A stretch of 64,000 nt of DNA from Azospirillum lipoferum (GCF_024170005.1 NZ_JALJXJ010000012.1:1-64000), one strand, 5' to 3'; shown: positions 46,187-55,519, numbered from the stretch's first letter. The notes: a model not told the origin generated them from the sequence alone. Numbers and translations are program-made.

Positions 46187-46918
46187 TTGACCAAGAGTCT
46201 CCTGAACTTCAAATATCTGACCTTCGACGTCGTCGGCACCCTGATCGACTTCGAAGCCGGCATGAAGGACTGCCTCGCCGGGATCGCGGCCGAGGCCGGA
46301 ACCACGGTCGACGGTGAGGCGGCGCTGGCCCTCTACCGCGAGGCCCGCACATCCCCCGACGCCGGCCTGTTCCCCGACGACATGGTCCGCGTCTATGCGA
46401 TCATCGCGCCGAAGCTGGGGCTGCCCGCCGGCACGCAGTACGGCGAGCGCCTGCGGGATTCGGCGGCGTCCTGGAGCGGCTTCCCCGACAGCCGGGACGC
46501 CTTGGCCCGCCTGTCCAAGCGCTACAAGCTGATCGCGATGACCAACGCGCGGCGCTGGGCCTTCACCCATTTCTCCCGCGAACTGGGTGATCCGTTCTTT
46601 GCCGGCTTCACCACCGACGACACCGGCGTCGAGAAGCCCAACCCCGCCTTCTTCCATCAGGTGTTCGACTTCGTCGAGCGCGACGGCGGCAGCAAGGACG
46701 ACATCCTGCACGTCGCGCAGAGCCAGTATCACGACATCGGGGTTTCGCGTAGCCTCGGCATGACCAACTGCTGGATCCAGCGGCGGCATGCCCAGAAGGG
46801 CTATGGCGGCTCCATCGAACCCGACAAGTTCACCCAGCCGGATTTCCATTTCCGCTCCATGGTGGAACTGGCCGATGCCGTCGACGCCGCCGCAAAGCCG
46901 GAGACGGTCTCCGCGTAA
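46187..46918 (+). CDS. HAD hydrolase, type II haloacid dehalogenase-like (copy 2)
   Basis: 243 residues with a TTG start at 46187, AGGAG 10-11 nt before it, and no nearby in-frame ATG. The nucleophile Asp lies in FDVVGTLIDF, with the SNA-equivalent IAMTNARRW and Lys in VEKPNPAFF. HVAQSQYHDIGVSRSLG is the usual motif IV. It is a paralogue of the gene at 42657, from which it differs considerably. It heads the stretch leading into the ABC importer genes. Confidence 0.82.
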   Translation: MTKSLLNFKYLTFDVVGTLIDFEAGMKDCLAGIAAEAGTTVDGEAALALYREARTSPDAGLFPDDMVRVYAIIAPKLGLPAGTQYGERLRDSAASWSGFPDSRDALARLSKRYKLIAMTNARRWAFTHFSRELGDPFFAGFTTDDTGVEKPNPAFFHQVFDFVERDGGSKDDILHVAQSQYHDIGVSRSLGMTNCWIQRRHAQKGYGGSIEPDKFTQPDFHFRSMVELADAVDAAAKPETVSA

Positions 46919-46982
46919 CCGGGAAAAAATCCGGAGCGCACCGAAAGAAACGAATAAACACCCCGAACAGAGTGAGGCTAGC

Positions 46983-48590
46983 ATGACAAAGACGCCTGAT
47001 AGCTGGACCCGCACCGACGACAGCATGGTCGAAAACGCCATCCGTCGCGGGGCCAACCGCCGCGACCTGCTGAAGATGCTGTTGGCGGGCGGGATGTCCC
47101 TGCCGGCCATCGACCTCGTTCTGGGCCGCGCCAACGCCGCGGTTTCGGACGAACCGGTGAAGGGCGGCGCGCTCAAGGCCGCCGGCTGGTCGTCCTCGAC
47201 CGCCGACACGCTCGATCCGGCGAAGGCGTCGCTCTCCACCGACTATGTGCGCTGCTGCGCCTTCTACAACCGCCTGACCTTCCTCGACAAGGCCGGCATT
47301 CCCAAGATGGAGCTGGCCAAGTCGATCGACACCGACGACGCCAAGACCTGGACGATCAAGCTTCGCACCGGCGTGACCTTCCATGACGGCAAGTCGCTGA
47401 CGGCCGATGACGTGGTGTTCTCGCTGAAGCGACACCTCGATCCGGCCGTCGGGTCCAAGGTCGCGAAGATCGCCGCCCAGATGACCGACATCAAGGCGGC
47501 GGACAAGAGCACCGTCGTGATCACGCTGGCCGGCGCGAACGCCGACCTGCCGACCATCCTGTCCATGCATCACTTCATGATCGTGGCCGACGGCACCACC
47601 GACTTCTCCAAGGGCAACGGCACCGGAGCCTTCATCTGCAAGAGCTTCGAGCCGGGCGTGCGGTCCATCGGCGTACGCAACCCGAACTACTGGAAGGGCG
47701 GTCCGCATGTCGACTCCTTCGAGTTCTTCGCGATCAGCGACGATAACGCTCGCGTCAACGCGCTGCTGTCCGGCGACATCCATCTGGCCGCGGCAATCAA
47801 CCCGCGCTCCACGCGGCTGGTGGACGGGCAACAGGGCTTCTCCCTGTCCAAGACGACGTCGGGCAACTACACCAACCTGAACATCCGCCTGGACATGGAG
47901 CCGGGCACTCGCAAGGATTTCGTGGACGGGATGAAATATCTCGTCAACCGCGAGCAGATCGTCAAATCCGCCCTGCGCGGCTTCGGCGAGGTCGGCAACG
48001 ATCAGCCGGTGTCCCCGGCCAGCCCGTTCCACAATGCCGCGCTGAAGCCCAAGCCCTTCGATCCGGAAAAGGCGAAATCCCTTTTCAAGAAGGCGGGCCT
48101 GCTGGGACAATCCATCCCGGTGATCACGTCGGATGCCGCTTCGTCCGCCATCGACATGGCCATGGTGGTCCAGGCTGCCGGCGCCGAGATCGGCATGAAG
48201 CTCGACGTCCAGCGCGTGCCGTCCGACGGCTATTGGAGCAATTACTGGCTGAAGGCTCCGGTCCATTTCGGCAACATCAACCCGCGTCCGACGCCGGACA
48301 TCCTCTTCTCCCTGCTCTACGCCTCCGAAGCGCCGTGGAACGAGAGCCGATACAAGTCCGAGAAGTTCGACAAGATGATGCTGGAAGCGCGCGCCACGCT
48401 CGCCTGGGAAAAGCGCAAGGAACTCTACGACCAGATGCAGGTGATGATCGCCGAGGAAGCCGGCACCATCATCCCCGCCTACATCTCCAACGTGGACGCC
48501 ATCACCAACAAGCTGAAGGGCCTTGCCCCGAACCCGCTGGGCGGCATGATGGGCTACGCTTTCGCCGAGTATGTCTGGCTGACCGCCTGA
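46983..48590 (+). CDS. ABC transporter substrate-binding protein, family 5
   Basis: 535 residues. A twin-arginine signal is likely (NRRDLLKMLLAGG near residue 26, then ending around RANAA), so export in the folded state is inferred. The mature protein has DPAKASLSTDYVRCCAFYNRL, WTIKLRTGVTFHDGKSLTADDVVFS and YWKGGPHVD, all typical of the dipeptide/nickel-binding SBP_bac_5 family. It captures the island's substrate, probably a peptide or peptide-like amine, in the periplasm for the permeases at 48697 and 49644. Confidence 0.92.
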   Translation: MTKTPDSWTRTDDSMVENAIRRGANRRDLLKMLLAGGMSLPAIDLVLGRANAAVSDEPVKGGALKAAGWSSSTADTLDPAKASLSTDYVRCCAFYNRLTFLDKAGIPKMELAKSIDTDDAKTWTIKLRTGVTFHDGKSLTADDVVFSLKRHLDPAVGSKVAKIAAQMTDIKAADKSTVVITLAGANADLPTILSMHHFMIVADGTTDFSKGNGTGAFICKSFEPGVRSIGVRNPNYWKGGPHVDSFEFFAISDDNARVNALLSGDIHLAAAINPRSTRLVDGQQGFSLSKTTSGNYTNLNIRLDMEPGTRKDFVDGMKYLVNREQIVKSALRGFGEVGNDQPVSPASPFHNAALKPKPFDPEKAKSLFKKAGLLGQSIPVITSDAASSAIDMAMVVQAAGAEIGMKLDVQRVPSDGYWSNYWLKAPVHFGNINPRPTPDILFSLLYASEAPWNESRYKSEKFDKMMLEARATLAWEKRKELYDQMQVMIAEEAGTIIPAYISNVDAITNKLKGLAPNPLGGMMGYAFAEYVWLTA

Positions 48591-48696
48591 TACAGTGGAT
48601 GGCCGGGGCAGGCCGGACACCGGTCCGGCCACCCCGGCCTCTCGTCGCCCATCCGGGCAACCCCTCCGGGGGCGCCTCACCTCTTAGAGGCCAGGC

Positions 48697-49647
48697 ATGA
48701 AATCTCGCGTTCCCTCCCTCATCCTCGGTCGGCTGCTCATCGCACTGGTCACGCTGACGATCGTGTCCTTCGCCGTGTTCTTCGCCACCACCATGCTGCC
48801 CGGTGACACGGCGATGATCCTGCTGGGGCAGTCGGCGACGCCGGAAGCGGTCGCCGGCCTGCGCGCGGCCATGCATCTCGACGAACCGGCCCTGCTGCGC
48901 TTCCTCTACTGGATCGGCGGGCTGTTCCAGGGTGATCTCGGCACCTCCTATGCGAACCAGATGCCGGTGACCACGCTGATCGCCGACCGGCTGGCCAACA
49001 CGCTCAAGCTGGCGGGGCTGACCACGCTCGTGACGGTTCCCCTGGCGCTGACGCTCGGCATCACTGCGGCCATGTGGCGGGGCACGCTGTATGACCGCAT
49101 CGTCACCATCGCCACCATCGGCGTGATATCCGTCCCGGAATTCGTGTTGGCGACCTTGGCCGTCCTGGTGTTCGCCGTCTATCTGAAATGGCTGCCGGCC
49201 CTGTCCTTCACCTATCAGGTCGACAGCTTCTCCGGCCTGCTGCGGGTCTATGCCATGCCGGTCATCACCCTGACCTTCGTGGTCTCGGCGCAGATGATCC
49301 GCATGAGCCGGGCCGCGGTGATCGAGACGCTGAACACGCCCTATGTCGAGATGGCGCTGCTGAAAGGGGCGTCGCGGCCCCGGATGGTGCTGCGCCACGC
49401 CCTGCCCAACGCGCTCGGTCCGATCGCCAATGCGGTGGCGCTGTCGCTGTCCTATCTGGTGGGCGGCGTCATCATCGTCGAGACGATCTTCAATTATCCG
49501 GGCATCGCCAAGCTGATGGTGGACGGGGTGTCCACCCGCGACCTGCCGCTGATCCAGTCCTGCGCGATGATCTTCTGCTTCGGGTATCTGCTTCTGATCA
49601 CCACCGCCGACATCGTCGCCATCCTGTCGAACCCGAGGCTCCGATGA
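48697..49647 (+). CDS. ABC permease, DppB type
   Basis: 316 residues with six membrane helices. The ATPase-contact EAA loop lies around ALLKGASRPRMVLRHALPNALGP near residue 225. The N-terminal LIALVTLTIVSFAVFF helix and the DTAMILLGQSATPEAV periplasmic segment are typical of DppB/OppB. The gene overlaps the next permease by four bases (ATGA). Confidence 0.92.
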   Translation: MKSRVPSLILGRLLIALVTLTIVSFAVFFATTMLPGDTAMILLGQSATPEAVAGLRAAMHLDEPALLRFLYWIGGLFQGDLGTSYANQMPVTTLIADRLANTLKLAGLTTLVTVPLALTLGITAAMWRGTLYDRIVTIATIGVISVPEFVLATLAVLVFAVYLKWLPALSFTYQVDSFSGLLRVYAMPVITLTFVVSAQMIRMSRAAVIETLNTPYVEMALLKGASRPRMVLRHALPNALGPIANAVALSLSYLVGGVIIVETIFNYPGIAKLMVDGVSTRDLPLIQSCAMIFCFGYLLLITTADIVAILSNPRLR

Positions 49648-50498
49648 AGACATACTCCCCCACCGGCATCCTCGCGGCACGGTCGGGCTACCGGATCAAT
49701 CTGGTCGGCCTGGTCAGCTTCTTCGTGGTCCTGTTCTGGGCACTGGTCGCCCTGTTCGCTCCCTACATCGCCCCCCATTCGGTTGGGGAGATGGTCGACC
49801 TGGATTATTTCGGCCCGATGCGGCCCGGCCTGTGGCTCGGGTCGGATTATCTCGGGCGCGACATGCTCTCCCGCGTCATCTTCGGCGCGCGCTACACCGT
49901 CGGCATCTCGCTGGCCGCGGTGTCCATCGCCTGCTTCACCGGCGTGGTGCTGGGCATGACCTCGGCCGTGCTGCGCGGACCGGTGGACATGGTGGTCAGC
50001 CGCCTGCTCGACGCGCTCAATTCCATTCCCAGCAAACTGTTCGGCCTGATGGTGGTGGCGGCGGTCGGCTCGTCCATCCCCGTGCTGATCCTGACCCTGT
50101 CGGTCATCTACGTCCCCGGCGCCTACCGCTTCAGCCGGGCGCTGGCGGTCAACATCGACACGATGGACTTCGTCATGGTCGCCCGCATCCGCGGGGAGAA
50201 ACTGCCCTATCTGATCGGGTCGGAGATCCTGCCCAACATCCTCGGCCCAGTGCTGGCCGACCTGGGCCTGCGCTTCGTCTTCATCGTCCTTCTGCTGTCT
50301 GGCCTGTCCTTCCTGGGGTTGGGCGTCCAGCCGCCCTATGCCGACTGGGGCGCGCTGGTGCGCGAGAACATCGGCGGCCTGCCCTTCGCCGCACCGGCGG
50401 TGATCGTGCCCTCGCTGGCGATCGCCACCCTGACCATCAGCGTCAACCTGCTGATCGACAATCTTCCGCAGAAGATCCGGGACCGGAGTGCCTCCTGA
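49644..50498 (+). CDS. ABC permease, DppC type
   Basis: 284 residues. The cytoplasmic N-terminus precedes a first helix (LVGLVSFFVVLFWALVALF). GSDYLGRDMLSRVIFGAR is the hallmark of the DppC/OppC family. The EAA-like region ARIRGEKLPYLIGSEILPN contacts the ATPase. It overlaps its neighbours on both sides, by four bases upstream and one base downstream (TGATG). Confidence 0.92.
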   Translation: MKTYSPTGILAARSGYRINLVGLVSFFVVLFWALVALFAPYIAPHSVGEMVDLDYFGPMRPGLWLGSDYLGRDMLSRVIFGARYTVGISLAAVSIACFTGVVLGMTSAVLRGPVDMVVSRLLDALNSIPSKLFGLMVVAAVGSSIPVLILTLSVIYVPGAYRFSRALAVNIDTMDFVMVARIRGEKLPYLIGSEILPNILGPVLADLGLRFVFIVLLLSGLSFLGLGVQPPYADWGALVRENIGGLPFAAPAVIVPSLAIATLTISVNLLIDNLPQKIRDRSAS

Positions 50499-52147
50499 TG
50501 ACGAACCTCGTCGAAATCCGTGGCCTGACCGTCGAGGCCACCACCGATTCCGGTCGCTGGATCCAGATCCTGAAGGGCATCGACCTGGACATCGCCGCCG
50601 GCGAGACCGTCGCCTTCATCGGCGAAAGCGGTTCCGGCAAGACCACCGCCGCCATGACGCTGCTGGGCTACGCCCGTCCGGGCTGCCGGATTTCCGGCGG
50701 CACGGTGAAGGTCGACGGCCATGACATGGTGACCCTGTCGGAAAAGGAACGGGCCGCCCTGCGCGGGACCACCGTGGCCTATGTGCCGCAGAGTGCGGCC
50801 GCTGCCTTCAACCCGGCGGCGACGATCATGGATCAGGTCATCGAGGTGACGCGGATCCACCGGCTGATGCCGCCGGACGAGGCCCGCCGCCGGGCGGTCG
50901 CCCTGTTCCGCGCCCTGTCCCTGCCCGATCCCGACGGCATCGGCGACCGTTACCCGCATCAGGTGTCGGGCGGTCAGCTGCAAAGGCTGGCGGCGGCGAT
51001 GGCCCTGATCGGCGATCCCAAGGTGGTGATCTTCGACGAACCGACCACGGCGCTGGACGTCACCACCCAGGTCGAGGTGCTGCGCGCCTTCAAGGCGGTG
51101 ACCGCCCAGCGCCGGATCGCCTGCGTCTATGTCTCCCACGATCTGGCCGTGGTCGCCCAGATCGCCGACCGCATCATGGTGCTGCGCAACGGCGCGGTGC
51201 AGGAAACGGGCAGCGTCCACGACATCCTGACACGCCCGACGCACCCCTACACCAAGGAGCTGCTGCACGCCTTCCACCCCGACACCGGCGGGCGGGCGGC
51301 GCTGCCCGTCACCGACGACACCGCCCCGCTGCTGGAAATCAATACGCTGAGCGCCGGTTACGGCCCGCCGCAGTCGAACGGACAGCCGCTGGTCCTCGCG
51401 GTCAAGGGGGTGAGCCTTCAGGTGAGGCGCGGCACCAATCTCGGCATCATCGGCGAGTCCGGCTGCGGCAAATCCACACTGGCGCGCTCCATCGCCGGAA
51501 TCCTGCCGGCCTGCAAGGGCGACATCCAGTTCAACGGCAAGGAGCTGTGGCACAGTGCCCGGCAGCGCAGCCACGACCAGCTGCGCGATTTGCAGATCGT
51601 CTTCCAGCATGCCGACACCGCCCTCAACCCGGCCAAGTCGATCGAGGACATTCTGGGCCGTCCGCTGACCTTCTATCACGGCCTGCGCGGCAAGGCCCGC
51701 GACGTGCGCGTCGATGCCCTGCTCGACATGGTCCGCCTGCCCCGCGCCCTGCGCCACCGGCGCCCGGCCGAACTGTCGGGCGGCCAGAAGCAGCGGGTCA
51801 ATTTCGCCCGCGCGCTCGCCGCCGAACCGAAGCTGATCCTGTGCGACGAGATCACCTCGGCCCTCGACACCGTCGTCGCCGCGGCGATCATCGATCTGCT
51901 GAAGGAACTTCAGCGCGAGCTTGGCCTGTCCTATGTCTTCATCAGCCACGACCTGTCGGTGATCGAGGCGATCTGCGACGAGATCATCGTGATGTATCGC
52001 GGACAGACGGTGGAGACCATCATTCCCGCCGCCCGCCAGCAGCCGCAGCACCCTTATTCGAAGCTGCTGTTCTCCTCTGTGCCGAAGCTGGACCCGACCT
52101 GGCTCGACACGCTGAACATCGATGCCGACCGCATGCGGGTGGCGTAA
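50498..52147 (+). CDS. Fused double ABC ATPase (DppD-DppF type)
   Basis: 549 residues carrying two complete ATP-binding cassettes. The first has Walker A GESGSGKTT, signature VSGGQLQRL and Walker B VVIFDEPTTALD. The second has GESGCGKST, LSGGQKQRV and LILCDEITSALD. In most dipeptide importers these are separate DppD and DppF proteins. The C-terminal portion after each cassette has the PYTKELL and PYSKLLFS segments of the OppD/F family. It drives uptake by the permeases encoded upstream. Confidence 0.93.
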   Translation: MTNLVEIRGLTVEATTDSGRWIQILKGIDLDIAAGETVAFIGESGSGKTTAAMTLLGYARPGCRISGGTVKVDGHDMVTLSEKERAALRGTTVAYVPQSAAAAFNPAATIMDQVIEVTRIHRLMPPDEARRRAVALFRALSLPDPDGIGDRYPHQVSGGQLQRLAAAMALIGDPKVVIFDEPTTALDVTTQVEVLRAFKAVTAQRRIACVYVSHDLAVVAQIADRIMVLRNGAVQETGSVHDILTRPTHPYTKELLHAFHPDTGGRAALPVTDDTAPLLEINTLSAGYGPPQSNGQPLVLAVKGVSLQVRRGTNLGIIGESGCGKSTLARSIAGILPACKGDIQFNGKELWHSARQRSHDQLRDLQIVFQHADTALNPAKSIEDILGRPLTFYHGLRGKARDVRVDALLDMVRLPRALRHRRPAELSGGQKQRVNFARALAAEPKLILCDEITSALDTVVAAAIIDLLKELQRELGLSYVFISHDLSVIEAICDEIIVMYRGQTVETIIPAARQQPQHPYSKLLFSSVPKLDPTWLDTLNIDADRMRVA

Positions 52148-52193
52148 CGGGACTGCTCCCGCGCGGTCATCGCCGCGCGGGAGGCGACACCCC

Positions 52194-52670
52194 TCACATC
52201 TGGAACAGCGTGGTCAACGGCATGTGGGCGCGGACGATCGGCGACTTCAGCACGACGTAGCTGAAATACTTGTCGATGCCGATGTCCATGTCGGTCAGCT
52301 TCTCCATGATCTCCTGATACTCGCCGATGCCGGACGTGACGAACTTCAGCATGTAGTCGTAGCCGCCGGACACCAGATGGCATTCCAGCAGCTGTTCGAT
52401 CTTCTTGACGGCGGCCAGGAAGCGGGCGAAATCGACCTGCCGGTGGTTCTTCAACGTCACTTCGGTGAAGACGGTCAGGGTCTGACCGAGTTTGCTGACG
52501 TTGATCTGGGCCGTGTAGCCTTCGATGTAGCCCTCCGCCTGGAGCTTCTTGACCCGCATCAGGCAGGGGCTGGGCGACAGATTCACCAGCTCGGCCAACT
52601 CCACGTTGGTGATCCGGCCGTTCTTCTGGAGCTGATGCAGAATCTTGATGTCGATGCGGTCCAGCTTCAT
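52194..52670 (-). CDS. Lrp/AsnC family regulator of the amine island
   Basis: 158 residues from ATG 52670. The helix-turn-helix portion has LDRIDIKILHQLQKNGR, NVELAELVNLSPSPC and RVKKLQAEGYI. The RAM effector domain follows with ECHLVSGGYDYMLKFV. It is convergent with the ABC ATPase and divergent from the second FAD oxidase. A site matching the Lrp consensus lies 45-60 bp upstream, and a similar one lies before the HAD/ABC operon. It is probably the local amino-acid-responsive regulator. Confidence 0.92.
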   Translation of the reverse strand: MKLDRIDIKILHQLQKNGRITNVELAELVNLSPSPCLMRVKKLQAEGYIEGYTAQINVSKLGQTLTVFTEVTLKNHRQVDFARFLAAVKKIEQLLECHLVSGGYDYMLKFVTSGIGEYQEIMEKLTDMDIGIDKYFSYVVLKSPIVRAHMPLTTLFQM

Positions 52671-52705
52671 GGGGAACCCATCCGGTTCGAGGGCGGGGGA
52701 GCGGA

Positions 52706-52732
52706 AAACGGCAGCAGAAAATTCTGCCGTTT
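52706..52732. promoter_or_regulatory. Lrp-consensus-like operator, nested palindrome
   Basis: AAACGGCAG (52706-52714) and CTGCCGTTT (52724-52732) form a 9-bp inverted repeat enclosing GCAGAA-AA-TTCTGC (52714-52727). Positions 52715-52729 match the Lrp consensus YAGHAWATTWTDCTR at 13 of 15. The site is between the Lrp gene (start 52670) and the divergent FAD oxidase (start 52917), so autoregulation and shared control are likely. Confidence 0.6.
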
Positions 52733-52916
52733 CGACCATCGAAGCTTAGCACGCGCAGCCGCCCTGTCGATGACCGAGTGGCTTTCCTCCCGCAGAACAA
52801 AGCGTCGGGCTTTCGTGCATCGACAGAAGATAATGCCGTTCAATCTCCCAAAGCAGCGCCCGCCCATCCGCGCGCCGTGGCTAGATGAGTCAACGCCGAA
52901 ATCGGAGATCCGCCCC

Positions 52917-54242
52917 ATGCCCGCCCCTTTGCAAACCATCCCGTCCTCGCCACAGCTCCCGGATCAGGCGGATGTCGTCGTGATCGGCGGCGGCATCGTC
53001 GGCGTCTGGGCGGCCTATTTCCTGGCAAAGCGCGGCCTGTCGGTGGCCCTGGTGGAAAAGGGGCAGGTCGGGGCAGAGCAGTCGAGCCGCAACTGGGGCT
53101 GGTGCCGCCAGCAGAATCGTGACGCGCGCGAATTGCCGATGGCGACCAAGAGCCTGGATTTGTGGGAACGCTTTGCCGCCGAAAGCGGCGAGGACACCGG
53201 CTTCAGCCGCTGCGGCCTGCTCTATCTCAGCAATGACGACCAGGAATTGGCGGGCTGGGCGCGCTGGCGCGATTTCGCACGGACGGTCGGCGTCACCACC
53301 CATATGTTGTCCAGCGAAGAGGCCGCCGAGCGCGGCCGGGCGACCGGCCGGCCCTGGAAGGGCGGCGTCTTCTCGCCGTCCGACGGCATCGCCGACCCCT
53401 CCCGCGCAGCCCCCGCGGTGGCGCGGGCGATCATGAAGCTGGGGGGCACGGTGCATCAGGGCTGCGCCGCGCGCGGGCTGGAAACCGCTGGCGGACGGGT
53501 CAGCGGCGTCGTCACCGAGAAGGGCACGATCCGCACCAAAATCGTGGTCATGTCGGGCGGGGCCTGGACCTCCTCCTTCTGCCATCAGATGGGCGTGCGT
53601 TTGCCGCTGGCCTCGATCCGCTCGTCGATCCTGTCGGTCGGTCCCAGCCCGTCCGGTTTACCCGACGCCTTGCACACCTCTGCCGTGTCGATCACCCGGC
53701 GCGGCGACGGCGGGCATACGCTGGCCATCAGCGGGCGGGCGCGCGTCGATCCGACGCCTCAGCAGTTCCGCTTCGCACCGCAATTCATGCCGATGTTCGC
53801 CCGGCGCTGGCGCAACCTGATGCCCGGCGGGATGGAGGGCCTTCGTTCCGGGCACGAGACTCTGCGGCGCTGGCGCCTCGACCGCCCGACACCGATGGAG
53901 CGGGTGCGGGTGCTGGACCCCACGCCGGACCGCGGCACCATCCGCCTGACCCACGAGCGGGCCACGGCGCTGCTGCCCGGCCTGAAGGGCGCGCCGATCA
54001 CCGCCGCCTGGGGCGGCTACATCGACAGCACGCCCGACGGCGTTCCGGCCATCGGCGAGGTCGGCAGCCTGCCCGGCATGATCCTGGCCGCCGGCTTCAG
54101 CGGCCATGGCTTCGGCATCGGCCCCGGCGCCGGCCATCTGATCGCCGACCTGATCACCGCCCAGACGCCGATCGTCGATCCCAAGCCCTACCACCCGGAT
54201 CGCTTCGCCGGCTTTTCCGCCGGAAAGGTCGCCGATTTCTGA
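52917..54242 (+). CDS. FAD-dependent amino-acid/amine oxidoreductase (DadA-like)
   Basis: 441 residues of the DAO family. The Rossmann motif GGGIVGVWAAYFLAKRG is near residue 23. A distinctive SSRNWGWCRQQNRD follows, a motif of a subgroup close to D-amino-acid dehydrogenase and sarcosine-oxidase-like enzymes. The C-terminal GFSGHGFGIGPGAG binds FAD. GGAGAT precedes the ATG. It is divergent from the Lrp gene and is the second oxidase of the island. The substrate is unknown. Confidence 0.87.
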   Translation: MPAPLQTIPSSPQLPDQADVVVIGGGIVGVWAAYFLAKRGLSVALVEKGQVGAEQSSRNWGWCRQQNRDARELPMATKSLDLWERFAAESGEDTGFSRCGLLYLSNDDQELAGWARWRDFARTVGVTTHMLSSEEAAERGRATGRPWKGGVFSPSDGIADPSRAAPAVARAIMKLGGTVHQGCAARGLETAGGRVSGVVTEKGTIRTKIVVMSGGAWTSSFCHQMGVRLPLASIRSSILSVGPSPSGLPDALHTSAVSITRRGDGGHTLAISGRARVDPTPQQFRFAPQFMPMFARRWRNLMPGGMEGLRSGHETLRRWRLDRPTPMERVRVLDPTPDRGTIRLTHERATALLPGLKGAPITAAWGGYIDSTPDGVPAIGEVGSLPGMILAAGFSGHGFGIGPGAGHLIADLITAQTPIVDPKPYHPDRFAGFSAGKVADF

Positions 54243-54257
54243 CCGCGGGCACGTCCG

Positions 54258-55154
54258 TCAGGAACCGCCCGGCTCAAGGGCATGGGCGGCACGGCGCAGA
54301 CAATCGCGCATCAGGGCGTGGCTGCCGGACAACGGGCGCTCCTTGCTGGTCAGGATGGCGATGGGCACACGGATGCTCGGGCGGAAGGGCCGCTGGACGA
54401 TGCCGGAAAACTGGCTCCACGGCAGAAGTCCGTCGACCACCGCCACGCCGATCCCCTCCCGCACGAAGGGCAGCGCGGTGATCGACAGGTCGATCTCCAC
54501 CGCCGGGGCGTAGATGCCCCCCTCGGCCTCCAGCGCCCCGGCCAGCAGCCGGCCGGGCAGCGTGTCCACCCGGTAGGAAATCAGCGTCTCCTCCGCCAGA
54601 TCGGCAAAACCCAGCTCGTCCTGTTCGGCCAACCGATGCCTCTCCGGCAACAGGCAGACCAGTTCGGCATGCCCGACCGTTTCGACGTCGATGTCGTGAT
54701 GGGGCATATCGTTCATCGCCACCCCCAGCAGCACGTCGCCACTGCGCAGCATGTCCAGAATGTTGGCGATCGGCGCGACCAGTGACCGCACGACGATGTC
54801 CGGATGCGCCTCGCGGAAGGCGGTCAACGCCTTGGGAACGATGGACATCGACGGCGGGGCCGAGGCGGCGAGACGGACCAGGCCGGTGCGGCCATGGCGC
54901 ATGTCGATGGTGCGCCGGCGGAGCGCACCAAGCTCGGCAAAGATGCGCTCCGCCTCCGGATACAGTTCGTTGGCCTCCTGCGTCGGCACCAGACGGCCGC
55001 GCACCCGGTCGAACAGCTTGAAACCCAGCTGATCTTCGGCATGCAGCAGGATCTGGCTCAAGGCCGGCTGCGAGATGTTCAGCATCGCCGCCGCCCCGGT
55101 CACCGTTCCGCAGCGCATCAGCATGCAGAAGACTTCCAACTGACGGGCTTGCAT
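54258..55154 (-). CDS. LysR family transcriptional regulator
   Basis: 298 residues. The N-terminal helix-turn-helix has QLEVFCMLMRCGTVTGAAAM and NISQPALSQILLHAE. The remainder is the two-lobed effector-binding domain (VPKALTAFREAHPDIVV, YRVDTLPGRLL). It is convergent with the DadA-like oxidase, with a 15-nt gap, and lies next to no other divergent target except the fragment and MFS gene upstream. It may control the oxidase or the MFS transporter. Confidence 0.9.
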   Translation of the reverse strand: MQARQLEVFCMLMRCGTVTGAAAMLNISQPALSQILLHAEDQLGFKLFDRVRGRLVPTQEANELYPEAERIFAELGALRRRTIDMRHGRTGLVRLAASAPPSMSIVPKALTAFREAHPDIVVRSLVAPIANILDMLRSGDVLLGVAMNDMPHHDIDVETVGHAELVCLLPERHRLAEQDELGFADLAEETLISYRVDTLPGRLLAGALEAEGGIYAPAVEIDLSITALPFVREGIGVAVVDGLLPWSQFSGIVQRPFRPSIRVPIAILTSKERPLSGSHALMRDCLRRAAHALEPGGS

Positions 55155-55270
55155 TCAGGATCCTGGGCGCGGGCAACGGGAGGGCCACGACTATAGCGAC
55201 CCATGCGCCAAAGGGTCGAGCCTTTCGCGGACACAGCCGGACCGCAATGGTTCCGGCCGCGCCACAACAG

Positions 55271-55513
55271 TCAGGCGCTATGCGACAGCTTCACGCCGGG
55301 AATGTCGACCGGCATGTCGAAGGCGACGTTCACGTAGCTGGTGAAAAGGTTCAGTGCGACATGGACCAGGATCTCGACGATCGCCTCGTCGTCGAAGCCG
55401 GCCTCACGCAGGGCCGCGACGGCGGCGGCATCGAGCGCCGCCGGCTCCGGCCTTCTGTCCGAGCAGAGTATGGGCAGCGAGGCAATAGGCGCAGTCGTTC
55501 CGGCCGGCGCGGG
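55271..55513 (-). pseudogene. AhpD/carboxymuconolactone decarboxylase-family remnant
   Basis: On the minus strand, RNDCAYCLAAHTLLG carries the CxxC and His of AhpD-like peroxidase-related proteins. It continues only after a frame change near 55445 into ALDAAAVAALREAGFDD and ends VKLSHSA at 55271. The N-terminal half of the family is missing; the fragment starts just beyond the MFS stop codon. It is a 5'-truncated and frameshifted relic. Confidence 0.65.
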
Positions 55514-55519
55514 ACAGGA

